From contig NZ_JPVZ01000001.1 of NCBI RefSeq assembly GCF_001662875.1, positions 496,001-560,000 on the forward strand: a DNA stretch of 64,000 nt. Direction: 5' to 3'. Each line of letters starts with the position of its first letter. Positions within the stretch are counted from its first letter, which is position 1. The stretch comes from Thalassospira tepidiphila MCCC 1A03514 (lineage in GTDB: Bacteria > Pseudomonadota > Alphaproteobacteria > Rhodospirillales > Thalassospiraceae). Under the pieces are notes generated by a model. The model did no database searches, had not been told where the DNA came from, and worked only from the letters and a program-made list of their open reading frames with translations. Position numbers and translations under genes: made by a program. Of this stretch, positions 8,644 to 16,951 are shown piece after piece.

Positions 8644-9687
8644 TTACTTATCCGAATACTCTTCATTCGCGAGCTCTAAATCATCTGGTCTACCAACATC
8701 CCTCCAAGCTTCGAGAATAGGAAAGACGTGAGTCGGATAATTCGACTCCCTGATAATTTCAAATAAAGTTGGCATATCCAAATACTGGTTTGGCTTCACA
8801 AAATTCAAAACATCTGGCTCAAGCAGATAAATTCCCGCATTCACCAAATAGGTTGATGTTGGTTTTTCTTCAATTTGTAAAATTTTGTATCCATCGACAT
8901 TAACCACACCGAAAGGCACTTCATAAGAGTGTTCGCGCACGCACATGGTCGCTTTACAAGGATGGGTGTGATGGAAGTCTATCAAGTTCCGAGTGTTAAC
9001 CTGCGTTAACACATCGCCATTCATAACTAAAAACGGATCCTTAATGTCTTGGTTTATCAAAGAAAGAGCCCCTGCAGTACCTAAAGGCATTTTCTCTTCA
9101 ACATAACTAATATTTAATCCTTTGAATTGCCCGTCACCAAAATACTCTTTAATCATTTCACCTTTGTAATTCAGCGATATTACAATATTGACAAACCCTT
9201 CACTAGCAAGTCTATCAAGTATGATTTCAAGCATGGGCTTACCTGCGACATGAACCATCGGCTTGGGAACAGAATCCGTAAATGGGCGAAGTCTCTTTCC
9301 TCGACCACCAGCCATAATTACAGCAGTATTTGGAATCTTCTCTTGGTTCAAAAGTCCATCAAGGGTTTCAAGCCCAACCAATTTTCCGTTTGGCCCCAAA
9401 ATAGGAACGTGTCTCAAAACCCTGCTCACCATCATGCTCAAGAGGTGCTCCTTGTCATCAAGCAAGTTGGCAGTAGTTGGCTTAGAGTTCATCACCCGTG
9501 AGACCGGAGCATCGAAAGGCATACCATTCAAAATAGCGCGTCTAATATCTCCATCAGTAACAGTTCCTAACAGTTCGTGTTCAGGGCTGACAATGAGGAC
9601 AATTCTTGCAGGGTGACGATCTAAAATCGCGATCGCCAGCTTAACTTCATCTTCAGGCTCTAAAACAATTTCTGATATATCCTGCAT
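8644..9687 (-). CDS. CBS-domain sugar-1-phosphate nucleotidyltransferase (PtmE/LegE-like)
   Basis: A 347-residue two-part enzyme. Residues 1-115 are a pair of CBS domains (GTVTDGDIRRAIL is typical), and residues from about 120 carry a nucleotidyltransferase beginning IMAGGRGKRLRPFT with PKPMVHVAGKPM following. The same domain order is found in PtmE of C. jejuni, the glucosamine-1-phosphate guanylyltransferase that opens the GDP-linked legionaminic acid route. By analogy this enzyme may supply GDP-linked precursors, keeping the pathway apart from UDP-sugar routes; that is inference, and the nucleotide cannot be read from sequence. The CBS pair suggests regulation by an adenine nucleotide. ATG 9687 shares a base with the legI stop. 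Confidence 0.88.
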   Translation of the reverse strand: MQDISEIVLEPEDEVKLAIAILDRHPARIVLIVSPEHELLGTVTDGDIRRAILNGMPFDAPVSRVMNSKPTTANLLDDKEHLLSMMVSRVLRHVPILGPNGKLVGLETLDGLLNQEKIPNTAVIMAGGRGKRLRPFTDSVPKPMVHVAGKPMLEIILDRLASEGFVNIVISLNYKGEMIKEYFGDGQFKGLNISYVEEKMPLGTAGALSLINQDIKDPFLVMNGDVLTQVNTRNLIDFHHTHPCKATMCVREHSYEVPFGVVNVDGYKILQIEEKPTSTYLVNAGIYLLEPDVLNFVKPNQYLDMPTLFEIIRESNYPTHVFPILEAWRDVGRPDDLELANEEYSDK

Positions 9688-10787
9688 CAAATTTGGTCTT
9701 CCAATACTGAAGTATCTATCATCTCATCTTCGAGATAATCACGGTTTGACTTGCGCCCAAGAATATCCCAGATAGCCATAGGCGAAAGCCCTCCACCGGG
9801 CCGCTTGGCAGTAACATCAGCTGCTGTAAATTCTTCACCTGACCTTATGTTACGTTTTACCACTAAGCTTTTACGAACAACGTTCAAGTTTTCGCCTTCG
9901 GCATCGTTGCAAACCTTCGTTGGCAGTCCCATCAAACGTTCGACATCACGAACCCCAGCAACTAATTTTTGCAAATCATGAGGCTCAATGGATGCGGCGT
10001 GGTCTGGTCCTTCCATCCCACGGTCTAACGTAAAGTGTTTTTCAATAACAGTTGCTCCATTGGCCGCTGCGGCAATTGATGCCATAATTCCTTCAGTGTG
10101 GTCCGAGTACCCAACAGGTAAACCAAAATGCTTGGCTAGCGTCCCCATTGCGCGCAAATTGACTTGATCAAAAGGTGTTGGATATTGGGTTGTGCAGTGT
10201 AGAATTGTAACTTTCTTCTCCAACATTTCTATCCCGCGCTCGCTTTCACGGGCGGCTCGAAATGCTTCCATCCTGGGACTTTCGCCCTGAGATGAAAGAT
10301 ATCCGAATGCGAGAACCCCCAATGCATCGGAGATTTCTTCTACCGTGCTCATGCCTGTCGAGAAAATGATAGGTAGCTGAGAACGCGCAGCCTCTAACAA
10401 CAACATCCCATTTGTTATCTCACCAGAGGACATTTTAAGTTTTTGAACCTTTACGTCACGAACAAGAAAGTCGAGTTCCTCCAAGCCGAAGGGAGTAGAC
10501 AAGAACTCTATCCCCGCGTTTTCGGCATAATCTTTAAGTTCAAAATGGGCATCTCGACTTAACTCTAGGACTTTTAACATGTCATACTGAGAACTGTCTG
10601 ACTTGCTATTTCGTTCTTGGTAACGCGCCTTAGGAGCTGATTTCGTAACCAAATTTTCTGAAAAGAAAGTTTGAAACTTAACCGCATCTGCCCCGGCTCT
10701 GGCTGCTTCTTCAACCAAATCTTTAGCAATTTGCAGTGATCCGTTATGATTAACTCCAGCTTCAGCTATAATATAAACTTTATTCAT
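9687..10787 (-). CDS. legI: Nonulosonic acid synthase (NeuB/LegI-like)
   Basis: A 366-residue NeuB-family protein. The N-terminal barrel starts with IIAEAGVNHNGS and contains the conserved FSTGMST and LHCTTQYPTPFDQVNLRAM blocks, followed by GYSDHTEG and EKHFTLDR. The C-terminal 60 residues form the antifreeze-like SAF domain that closes the active site. It condenses phosphoenolpyruvate with a 6-deoxy-2,4-diacetamido hexose (or ManNAc in sialate makers) to give a nine-carbon acid. Linkage to legB/legC homologues favours a legionaminic-type product over sialic acid. ATG overlaps the legG stop (ATGA). Confidence 0.93.
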   Translation of the reverse strand: MNKVYIIAEAGVNHNGSLQIAKDLVEEAARAGADAVKFQTFFSENLVTKSAPKARYQERNSKSDSSQYDMLKVLELSRDAHFELKDYAENAGIEFLSTPFGLEELDFLVRDVKVQKLKMSSGEITNGMLLLEAARSQLPIIFSTGMSTVEEISDALGVLAFGYLSSQGESPRMEAFRAARESERGIEMLEKKVTILHCTTQYPTPFDQVNLRAMGTLAKHFGLPVGYSDHTEGIMASIAAAANGATVIEKHFTLDRGMEGPDHAASIEPHDLQKLVAGVRDVERLMGLPTKVCNDAEGENLNVVRKSLVVKRNIRSGEEFTAADVTAKRPGGGLSPMAIWDILGRKSNRDYLEDEMIDTSVLEDQI

Positions 10788-11977
10788 TTCCGCTGATTTT
10801 CCTTATCTTCGTCTACGTCGAAGAAGTGTTTAACCAATATATGATCAAGGTTAATACCTTTAAGAATCTCTTTTATTTTTTTTGAAATCTGTCCTGGCTG
10901 GCCATATGGATTCTCAGAAGAAAACACTGATTCGAGGAAATCTCTCGACATACACATATTTATAGTCTTCGTTATATCTAGAGGTACGTTTACACAGTCT
11001 AAAACAGATGGGGCGCGCAAGCGACCTTTCTGGCGATCACCAATATTGACGGCGGGAACACCTGCAGCTGGTGCCTCGATAATACCACTTGAGGAATTCC
11101 CGATTACCACATCGACAAGCTTCAACAGCCCCAAATAACGCGCCTGACCAAGAGAAGTGGTAACCAAAACTCTATCTGGATATTTTTTAGCAAAAGCATC
11201 CAACTCGGCATTTATAGCTCGCCCTCCAGCATCAGCGTTCGCTTTAGTGATAATACAGGTTGCGTCATCGAAAGCGGCTAAAGCTTCTAGCAAAGGCTGA
11301 ACTGCGGCACTAGGCTCTTGATTTGCGAGGGTTTCAGGATGAAATGTCACAAGAAATAAGGGAGCCTTTAGCTCAATACCTAAGCTTAACTCCAAAGAAG
11401 TGCGATCAGGTAAATCCATTGCCGCGAAGTTATCTAATCCAGGTGCACCAAACGCAAATACATTTCTCGGATTTTCCCCCATTTGGATTACCCTCTGCCG
11501 ATAAGACTCGGCAGCGGTGAAGTGAAGGTGCGCCATTTTGGTCACTGCGTGTCGAATACTCTCGTCAACGGCGCCCTCTGTCGTTTCGCCTCCATGAATA
11601 TGCGCCAGAGGTATCTTCATCAACATTGCCGCCTGAGCAGCAGCAAGAATTTCATATCGATCACCTAACAGCACAACAATATCTGGCTTCAGCAGGTCAT
11701 ATGCATCGGCAAAACCTATGACCGCCCTCCCTGTCGATTTAGTGATACTTACGGGCGTGTCGCCAGTCAGCGACATATCAACCTTCGCATTAATATGAAA
11801 ACCATCTTCTTCAATATACCGATAGGTATAACCAAACTCTTCCGAAAGGTGTGAACCGGTAACTATCGTTTGAAGCGCCAACTCGTCATCGCAAGCTATC
11901 TGGCTCATTAAATTAGATAGAATTCCGTACTCAGCTCGTGTCCCAGTGACAACGCAAATCTTACGCTTATATGTCAT
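10784..11977 (-). CDS. legG: Hydrolysing NDP-N-acetylglucosamine 2-epimerase (NeuC/LegG-like)
   Basis: A 397-residue member of the WecB/NeuC family. VVTGTRAEYGIL opens the protein, GDRYEILAAA and HIHGGETTEGAVDESIRH follow in the order seen in hydrolysing epimerases, and GNSSSGIIEAP lies in the C-terminal nucleotide-binding half. It removes the nucleotide and inverts C2 to yield the free mannose-configured substrate of the synthase. I set the start at ATG 11977, with a strong GGAGGGGAGGG Shine-Dalgarno before it; a longer frame to 12043 would read back into legC and adds an unrelated tail. It overlaps the legC stop by 11 bases. Confidence 0.92.
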   Translation of the reverse strand: MTYKRKICVVTGTRAEYGILSNLMSQIACDDELALQTIVTGSHLSEEFGYTYRYIEEDGFHINAKVDMSLTGDTPVSITKSTGRAVIGFADAYDLLKPDIVVLLGDRYEILAAAQAAMLMKIPLAHIHGGETTEGAVDESIRHAVTKMAHLHFTAAESYRQRVIQMGENPRNVFAFGAPGLDNFAAMDLPDRTSLELSLGIELKAPLFLVTFHPETLANQEPSAAVQPLLEALAAFDDATCIITKANADAGGRAINAELDAFAKKYPDRVLVTTSLGQARYLGLLKLVDVVIGNSSSGIIEAPAAGVPAVNIGDRQKGRLRAPSVLDCVNVPLDITKTINMCMSRDFLESVFSSENPYGQPGQISKKIKEILKGINLDHILVKHFFDVDEDKENQRK

Positions 11978-13181
11978 CCCTCCCCTCCGCCAAGTAAGAA
12001 CTACTGGGCGTATTGATGACACGAGCTGCCATGTCTTCAGCACATGATAAATCCATTCGGGGGTTCTCAGTGAACATTGGCAATGTATGCATCAAATTCC
12101 AAACGGGACGGCACCAAAGGCCTGCCTTATTAAGAGCTTCCAGAACTCCATCTCGCTGCTCAAATGACGTCCCTGGTTTCAAAACGATCGCATTTAACCA
12201 GTGGTTCGACACTGAGTCCTCTGGAACCACCAACAAATCGATATCAGAAACATCTTTCAGGATATTTCCATAAGCCTTAGCCAACTTCCTTTTTAGCTCT
12301 ATCCTTGTGTCCAGTTGTTCCAGCTGAGCACACCCCAAAGCCGCATTGATGTTCGGGAGCCGATAGTTATAGGCAACACAATCATGCTCATACAGCCACG
12401 GATGGGGACGCTTCGCCGTGGTGCAAAGATGGCGGGCGCGCTCAGCAACCTCGTCGCTATTTGTTAAGACAGCCCCACCACCACCGGTGGTGATGATTTT
12501 ATTACCGTTAAAACTTAACGCTGCTGCATTTCCAAACGATCCGACTGGTCTTTCTTTATATTTAGATCCCAGCGCCTCTGCTGCATCTTCAATAATGAGC
12601 AGATTGTATTTACTAGCAAGATCAACCAAAGCCTCAATATCCATAGGGATACCAAATACGTGCATTGGCACAATGGCACGCAGCACCCGCCCTGTCTGGC
12701 GATTTCGGAATACTGGGCCATTTGATCCCTCGCCATCCGCTACTGCTATTTCTTCGAGATATCTTGCCAATTTTTGCACATCTACGCCAAGACGATCTTT
12801 ATCGCAATCGACGAAGTGTGGCACGGCTCCAGCATGGCAAACGGCATTAGCAGTAGCCACGAATGTCAATGCTGGCACAAAAACCTCGTCATTTGGACGA
12901 ACACCTGTTGCCATGAAAGCAGCATGTAGTGCAGCTGTACCATTTACTGTTGCTATCGCATGACGAACCCCGCACCTGTCCGCTAGCTCATTCTCAAATC
13001 GATCAACAAAAGCACCAACGGAAGAAACCCACCCTTCGTCTAGGCAAGACTTGACATACTCCCATTCCCGCCCCCGAAATTCCGGCTCATGCAAAGGGAA
13101 GACTTCTTGATCAATGGGCAGCACTGAACGCAGAGCACCGACCAGTTTCTGGATCGTTGCAGCTGTCAACGACGTGTCCAA
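11967..13181 (-). CDS. legC: LegC-type sugar aminotransferase (DegT/DnrJ/EryC1)
   Basis: A 404-residue PLP-dependent aminotransferase. The PLP lysine lies in SFNGNKIITTGGGG, the cofactor-contacting EDAAEALGS strand precedes it, and the N-terminal FPLHEPEFRGREWEYV is the LegC signature. It transfers an amino group to C4 of the 4-keto, 6-deoxy sugar nucleotide made by LegB. The start appears to be TTG 13181 with an AACGAGGAG box eight bases before it; an overlapping ATG just upstream is in another frame. It sits 15 bases after legB and overlaps legG, within one transcript. Confidence 0.92.
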   Translation of the reverse strand: MDTSLTAATIQKLVGALRSVLPIDQEVFPLHEPEFRGREWEYVKSCLDEGWVSSVGAFVDRFENELADRCGVRHAIATVNGTAALHAAFMATGVRPNDEVFVPALTFVATANAVCHAGAVPHFVDCDKDRLGVDVQKLARYLEEIAVADGEGSNGPVFRNRQTGRVLRAIVPMHVFGIPMDIEALVDLASKYNLLIIEDAAEALGSKYKERPVGSFGNAAALSFNGNKIITTGGGGAVLTNSDEVAERARHLCTTAKRPHPWLYEHDCVAYNYRLPNINAALGCAQLEQLDTRIELKRKLAKAYGNILKDVSDIDLLVVPEDSVSNHWLNAIVLKPGTSFEQRDGVLEALNKAGLWCRPVWNLMHTLPMFTENPRMDLSCAEDMAARVINTPSSSYLAEGRDDI

Positions 13182-13196
13182 ACTCGCATCTCCTCG

Positions 13197-14198
13197 TTAA
13201 ATTGTGTATTGACCAATGCGATACTGTGCGAGATTTTCGGGCGATGAAAACCACGTAATTGTCTCGGCAAGTCCCTGTTTCAAACCTTCCCGACCACCAA
13301 TTCTGGGCTCCCAATCCAATAACGATTTGGCTACTGAGGCATCCGCAAGCAGACGCTCTACTTCACTCGCTTCCGGACGAATACGTTCATTCTTGGAAAT
13401 AATTTCCACTTCTGCATTCATGATTTCGGCAACCAGCTCAACCATATCACCCACCGAAATTTCATAGCCACTACCGATATTGATAACTTTGCCGACAGAT
13501 GCTTTCCCGTCAAGAATAGCAATCATTCCTTGAACGGTATCTTTCACAAAGTTGAAGTCCCTGGTTGGACTGAGCGCGCCAAGCTCAATTGTTTTTTTGC
13601 CACCAGCGATCTGTGTAATTACTGTCGGAATTACCGCACGTGCGGATTGACGGGGGCCGTATGTATTGAATGGTCGGGCAATAGCCACCGGAACTTCGAA
13701 CGAGCGCCAATAAGACATGGCAATTTGGTCCGCGCCAATTTTGCTCGCTGAATATGGCGATTGCCCAACCAGTGGGTGCTCTTCTGTAATTGGGACAAAC
13801 TGGGCTGTTCCGTACACTTCACTGGTTGAAGTATGCATAATCTTCTCGACACCCAAGTCTCGAGCCGCCTGGACGACGTTAAGCGTTCCCACAACGTTCA
13901 CGTCAACATAGGAATGTGGAGCAACGTAGGAATATGGAATTGCAATCAAGGCCGCCAAATGCATGACGGCACCACAACCTGTCATCGCATTTCTTACGCA
14001 GATCGGATCACGAACGTCGCCAGAAACGACTTCGATTGCATCCTTAATTTCCTGTGGCGCCTGATCCAGCCATCCCCAACTATCAAACGAATTGTATAGG
14101 ACAAGAGCTTTAACTTCGCGACCTTGACGAACAAGCTCCTCCACGAGATGGGAACCAATGAAGCCATCTGCACCAGTTACAAGGATTTTCCCGTTCAC
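13197..14198 (-). CDS. legB: LegB-type NDP-sugar 4,6-dehydratase
   Basis: A 333-residue extended SDR. The Rossmann loop reads TGADGFIGSHL, and the active site has TSTSEVYG and the catalytic YSASKIGAD, with RPFNTYGPRQS after it, as in GDP/UDP-GlcNAc 4,6-dehydratases. It catalyses the first committed step, removing water to give the 4-keto-6-deoxy sugar. The start is GTG 14198 with an AAAGGA box. The gene is the first of the minus-strand run, so the operon promoter should lie in the AT-rich 14.2-14.5 kb stretch. A nine-codon leader frame overlaps its start (see the separate entry). Confidence 0.92.
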   Translation of the reverse strand: MNGKILVTGADGFIGSHLVEELVRQGREVKALVLYNSFDSWGWLDQAPQEIKDAIEVVSGDVRDPICVRNAMTGCGAVMHLAALIAIPYSYVAPHSYVDVNVVGTLNVVQAARDLGVEKIMHTSTSEVYGTAQFVPITEEHPLVGQSPYSASKIGADQIAMSYWRSFEVPVAIARPFNTYGPRQSARAVIPTVITQIAGGKKTIELGALSPTRDFNFVKDTVQGMIAILDGKASVGKVINIGSGYEISVGDMVELVAEIMNAEVEIISKNERIRPEASEVERLLADASVAKSLLDWEPRIGGREGLKQGLAETITWFSSPENLAQYRIGQYTI

Positions 14199-14224
14199 AG
14201 CTTTTCCTTTATAGTTACCTTCAT
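14195..14224 (-). CDS. Possible nine-codon leader peptide overlapping legB start
   Basis: ATG 14224 is preceded eight bases upstream by a GGGAG box and encodes MKVTIKEKL before a TGA that overlaps the legB GTG start (GTGA). This geometry suits translation coupling by termination and re-initiation. It may equally be chance; nothing in the peptide itself suggests attenuation by a specific amino acid. Confidence 0.3.
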   Translation of the reverse strand: MKVTIKEKL

Positions 14225-14528
14225 AATTTTCGCTCCCTGCCCAAATTAGTGCATGCGCAGAGAAAACAATTCACTTTGCAAGCGATACAGAAAAATACAT
14301 TTTTTTAACATCCACTTGTGTAAACAAATTTGCACTTTCTTCGCTAGATAAAAAATGCGCCCACTCAGGCAAATTTGATAGTCAAAGCTTGTTCGATTAG
14401 CATTTGCATACACGCCAAACAATGACGAATAACCAATATCAATGTAGCCCCCATAAAGTTAAATCAGCATCCACACCCAAGAATAGAAATACAAACTGAC
14501 AATTTATCCTTTGCGCGGTGAACCTACA
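14199..14528. promoter_or_regulatory. AT-rich region upstream of the sugar operon
   Basis: About 330 bases with no protein-coding frame beyond the tiny leader. It must hold the promoter for the minus-strand legB operon. It is clearly richer in A and T than the sequence after 14.53 kb and marks the edge of the sugar cluster. I did not find a -35/-10 pair good enough to name. Confidence 0.45.
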
Positions 14529-14675
14529 TTGACCGACTTGCACTTAACTCGGATCACCCGGGTGTTGTTTGTCGGACGTGTGATCCTGACCCTGATCATC
14601 ATCGCCCTTCTGGCGCGCCTGACCCTGCGCTGGGCGCCAGAGCGCGCCCAACTTGCAACCGAAAGCCCCGATTAA
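14529..14675 (+). CDS. Small possible membrane peptide or gene remnant
   Basis: A 48-codon frame from TTG 14529 to TAA 14675. It encodes a basic N-terminus, one hydrophobic stretch (VILTLIIIALLARL) and an acidic, proline-containing tail. No clear ribosome site precedes the TTG. It lies exactly where base composition changes from the AT-rich sugar cluster to the GC-rich core, so it could be the surviving 3' end of a membrane protein gene truncated when the cluster was placed here, or a short single-pass protein. The codon pattern is GC-rich like the core. Confidence 0.35.
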   Translation: MTDLHLTRITRVLFVGRVILTLIIIALLARLTLRWAPERAQLATESPD

Positions 14676-14689
14676 AAGCGGGCTTTCGG
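14659..14689. terminator. Hairpin between small ORF and phaC
   Basis: A perfect 10-base stem (CCGAAAGCCC with GGGCTTTCGG) spans the end of the small frame and stops two bases before the phaC stop. There is no good T-run on either strand, so it may be a transcript-end stabiliser rather than a strong intrinsic terminator. Confidence 0.5.
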
Positions 14690-14690
14690 G

Positions 14691-15878
14691 TTAGCCTGCA
14701 AGCCAATCAACCACCGGCTTCCAGGTGGATTTTTCCGCACGTGATCCGACCATCATGCCGATATGCCCGGCAGAGGGATGAAGTTCAGTGCGGAGATCTT
14801 CGGGGCAGGCATCAAAAAGCGCCTGCGCGCTTTCGGGTGGGACGATGCGGTCATTTTCCGGGATCACGGCCAGCACCGGGCACGACAAGTCCGCCGGGTT
14901 GATATCAATGCCGTCAATCTGCCACTGGCCCTTGGCCGGGCGGTTTTCGACATACCAGCCGATCAGGCAATCGACCGCGACCCGGCGCGGAAGCGGAACA
15001 CCATCATTCAGCCAGTCTTCGAGGGCGACAAAATCCTGCGCCTTGGTTGAGTCCATTGCCATGGCCTGAAAACGCCGGAATTTTTCACCCATCATGAAGG
15101 GATCGAGGCTGGCAAACAGGCTTTGCAGCACATCGACCGGAAGCGTGTCATGGATCGCCAGCATTTGCGGCAAAGAGGGCGCAAAGGCCGCAGCAATGCG
15201 TGACTGGGTCGGACCGGCGGCCATGAAGTCCCACGGGGTTGCCAGCAGAACAAGCTTTGACACCTGTGCCGGATCGAGAAGCGTTGCCGCAAGGGCAACA
15301 ACCCCGCCCATGCAATAGCCCACCACCGGCACCGGCCCGCCATTGATATCGGCGACATCCTGAAGGATGGTGACCAGCCGGCCGGCAACATAATCATCCA
15401 GGCCAAAGTTAGCTTCATCCATGCCGGGATAGCCCCACTCGACCAGAAGCGGACGATAGCCGCATTTGGCGAGATAGCGCGCAAAGCTTCGCTTTTCATT
15501 GAGATCAAGGATATAGCCGCGATTGACCAGCGACGGCACAAGCAGGACGACTTCGCCGGTTTTCGCCGCCTTGTTGTCAGAAGTTGCGCCATAGTCATAC
15601 ACCCGCGTCGAACCCTCTTCCCAGACGGTCGGGATATCTTTGCGGTCCTGATCGCGTGGGCGGCGATAGGGATGGCGTTGATAGGCGCGCACCCCGTCAT
15701 GGAACCCGGCATGGCGATCAAAGGCGACCCGGTCAAGCGCCTGGGCGACGTCATCAGGGTGATAGGCCTCAAGCTCAGCCAGAAGACTTTCCGCCTGATC
15801 CTTCAGTTCCGGCTTCCAGGGCAGCAATTGTTTCAGAAAGATCGGCAATGCGGCGCGCGAGCTGAGCCAGCTCGTCAT
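14691..15878 (-). CDS. phaC: PHA synthase catalytic subunit (class III PhaC-like)
   Basis: An alpha/beta hydrolase of about 395 residues. The lipase-like box GYCMGG carries the Cys nucleophile, ENDRIVPP supplies the Asp and SAGHIGM the His, matching the Cys-Asp-His triad of class III PHA synthases. It polymerises (R)-3-hydroxyacyl-CoA at the granule surface. The open frame continues upstream to 16124, but that part is a basic, low-complexity shadow of the overlapping PhaE-like gene, so I set the start at ATG 15878 (ATG 15896 is an alternative). Even so it overlaps the end of the upstream gene by 104 bases in another frame. Neither ATG has a strong Shine-Dalgarno, so coupled translation is likely. 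Confidence 0.85.
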   Translation of the reverse strand: MTSWLSSRAALPIFLKQLLPWKPELKDQAESLLAELEAYHPDDVAQALDRVAFDRHAGFHDGVRAYQRHPYRRPRDQDRKDIPTVWEEGSTRVYDYGATSDNKAAKTGEVVLLVPSLVNRGYILDLNEKRSFARYLAKCGYRPLLVEWGYPGMDEANFGLDDYVAGRLVTILQDVADINGGPVPVVGYCMGGVVALAATLLDPAQVSKLVLLATPWDFMAAGPTQSRIAAAFAPSLPQMLAIHDTLPVDVLQSLFASLDPFMMGEKFRRFQAMAMDSTKAQDFVALEDWLNDGVPLPRRVAVDCLIGWYVENRPAKGQWQIDGIDINPADLSCPVLAVIPENDRIVPPESAQALFDACPEDLRTELHPSAGHIGMMVGSRAEKSTWKPVVDWLAG

Positions 15879-16599
15879 CTCGACTGCCAGATGCATCGGA
15901 AGCGGTCTTGGCCCGGCCCGCCTCTGATTTTCGCGTTTTGGCGGAAGCGGTTTTTGTTTTGGCGGACTGATCATTCTTCCCCTGCCCCTTTGCAGCATTT
16001 TTTGCAGCACGTTTGGTTTTGGAAGTATTGTTGGCTTCATCGTTAGCGGATGGTTGCGCGCTGTCTTTATCGGATGTCTGTCCATCCGCATCACCAGCAG
16101 CATTACCAGCAGCATCCGTGACATCCGGTTTAGCTTTTGCAGTGTCTGGTTTGGGCGTCATCCCGGCCATACCGGCCATCGCCGACATATCGGGCGCAAA
16201 CGGCATGCCCGCGAACGGCGATGCGGGCAGTTCGCGTGCGGCCTTTGCCATCTGATCCATCATCGCCTGCAACGGGTTGGCGGCCGCCATGGCATCGCCC
16301 ATCGGGTTATTGATTGAATTTCCGGGCCCGGCGGCAGGGTGTTGGCCCATCGCCATTTGACCGATCAGCTTGCCCCAGGCTTCAAAGCCTTCGCCCACGC
16401 GGGTGGTATCGGCACCAAGGGATGCGTAAAGACGTCCGATGGCACTGGCGGCATGGGCGCCATCAGCCGTTGCGGCGACCTGTTGGCGCCAGAGTTCAAG
16501 AAACTGCCGGGCAAGTTGGTCAAGCCGTTCGTCATCGGCGTCTGATGACGAAGACCCTGTGGTTTGTGATTGGTCGGGGTCGTTCGTAGCCTCGGCCAT
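15775..16599 (-). CDS. PhaE-like PHA synthase accessory subunit
   Basis: A 274-residue protein with no enzyme motif. Residues 20-130 are helical with a LARQFLELWRQQ segment like that of PhaE/phasin-type granule proteins and a methionine-rich stretch (MSAMAGMAGM). Residues about 150-235 are very rich in Lys, Ala, Thr and Ser with repeated KTKRAAK/AKTKTASAKT patterns, like histone-H1-type tails. The last 40 residues form a heptad helix (LAQLARRIADLSETIAALEA). Its position directly upstream of, and overlapping, phaC and close to phaR supports a PhaE or granule-organising role. The family call is inference from context; direct PhaE similarity is weak. Confidence 0.6.
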   Translation of the reverse strand: MAEATNDPDQSQTTGSSSSDADDERLDQLARQFLELWRQQVAATADGAHAASAIGRLYASLGADTTRVGEGFEAWGKLIGQMAMGQHPAAGPGNSINNPMGDAMAAANPLQAMMDQMAKAARELPASPFAGMPFAPDMSAMAGMAGMTPKPDTAKAKPDVTDAAGNAAGDADGQTSDKDSAQPSANDEANNTSKTKRAAKNAAKGQGKNDQSAKTKTASAKTRKSEAGRAKTASDASGSRDDELAQLARRIADLSETIAALEAGTEGSGGKSSG

Positions 16600-16951
16600 C
16601 GGCGATACCCTTATTGTTCCCAGTATTGTTCAGATGCGACGCATATCTGTTGGTGACCACTATAGGAGGTTGAGGGGCGCGGGAAAACGAATTCCCGTGC
16701 TGTGGCGCAACAAACCGTATCCAGGGTCTGACCCTAAAGTTGTTTTTCGCACTGCACTTCGCGTTGAATACTGGACACATTGGAAAATTCGCGGCACTCT
16801 CACAGTCTTCTGAGCGAATGCAAAATCGAAAATGCTGCGCAACATCGTAAACGCAACAATGTGAATTGCCGGGGCGCAAAGCAGGTGGAACGACACCACC
16901 AGAAGGTTCGCCAGACATACGTCCGGGAAACAGGGAAGCAGGAAAGACGCC
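16600..16951. promoter_or_regulatory. Divergent promoter region between phaEC and phaR
   Basis: A 352-base gap separates the minus-strand phaE-phaC pair from plus-strand phaR, with no coding frame. A TGC-rich element (AATGCTGCGC, 16831-16840) recalls the TGC-containing sites reported for PhaR in other alphaproteobacteria and could serve feedback control by PhaR. This is a weak match. The phaR ribosome site AGGAAAG lies just before 16952. Confidence 0.4.

Noticed and set aside
15879..16124. Upstream extension of the phaC frame
   Set aside because: It reads as basic, repetitive peptide out of frame with the PhaE-like gene and has no similarity to PHA synthase N-termini.
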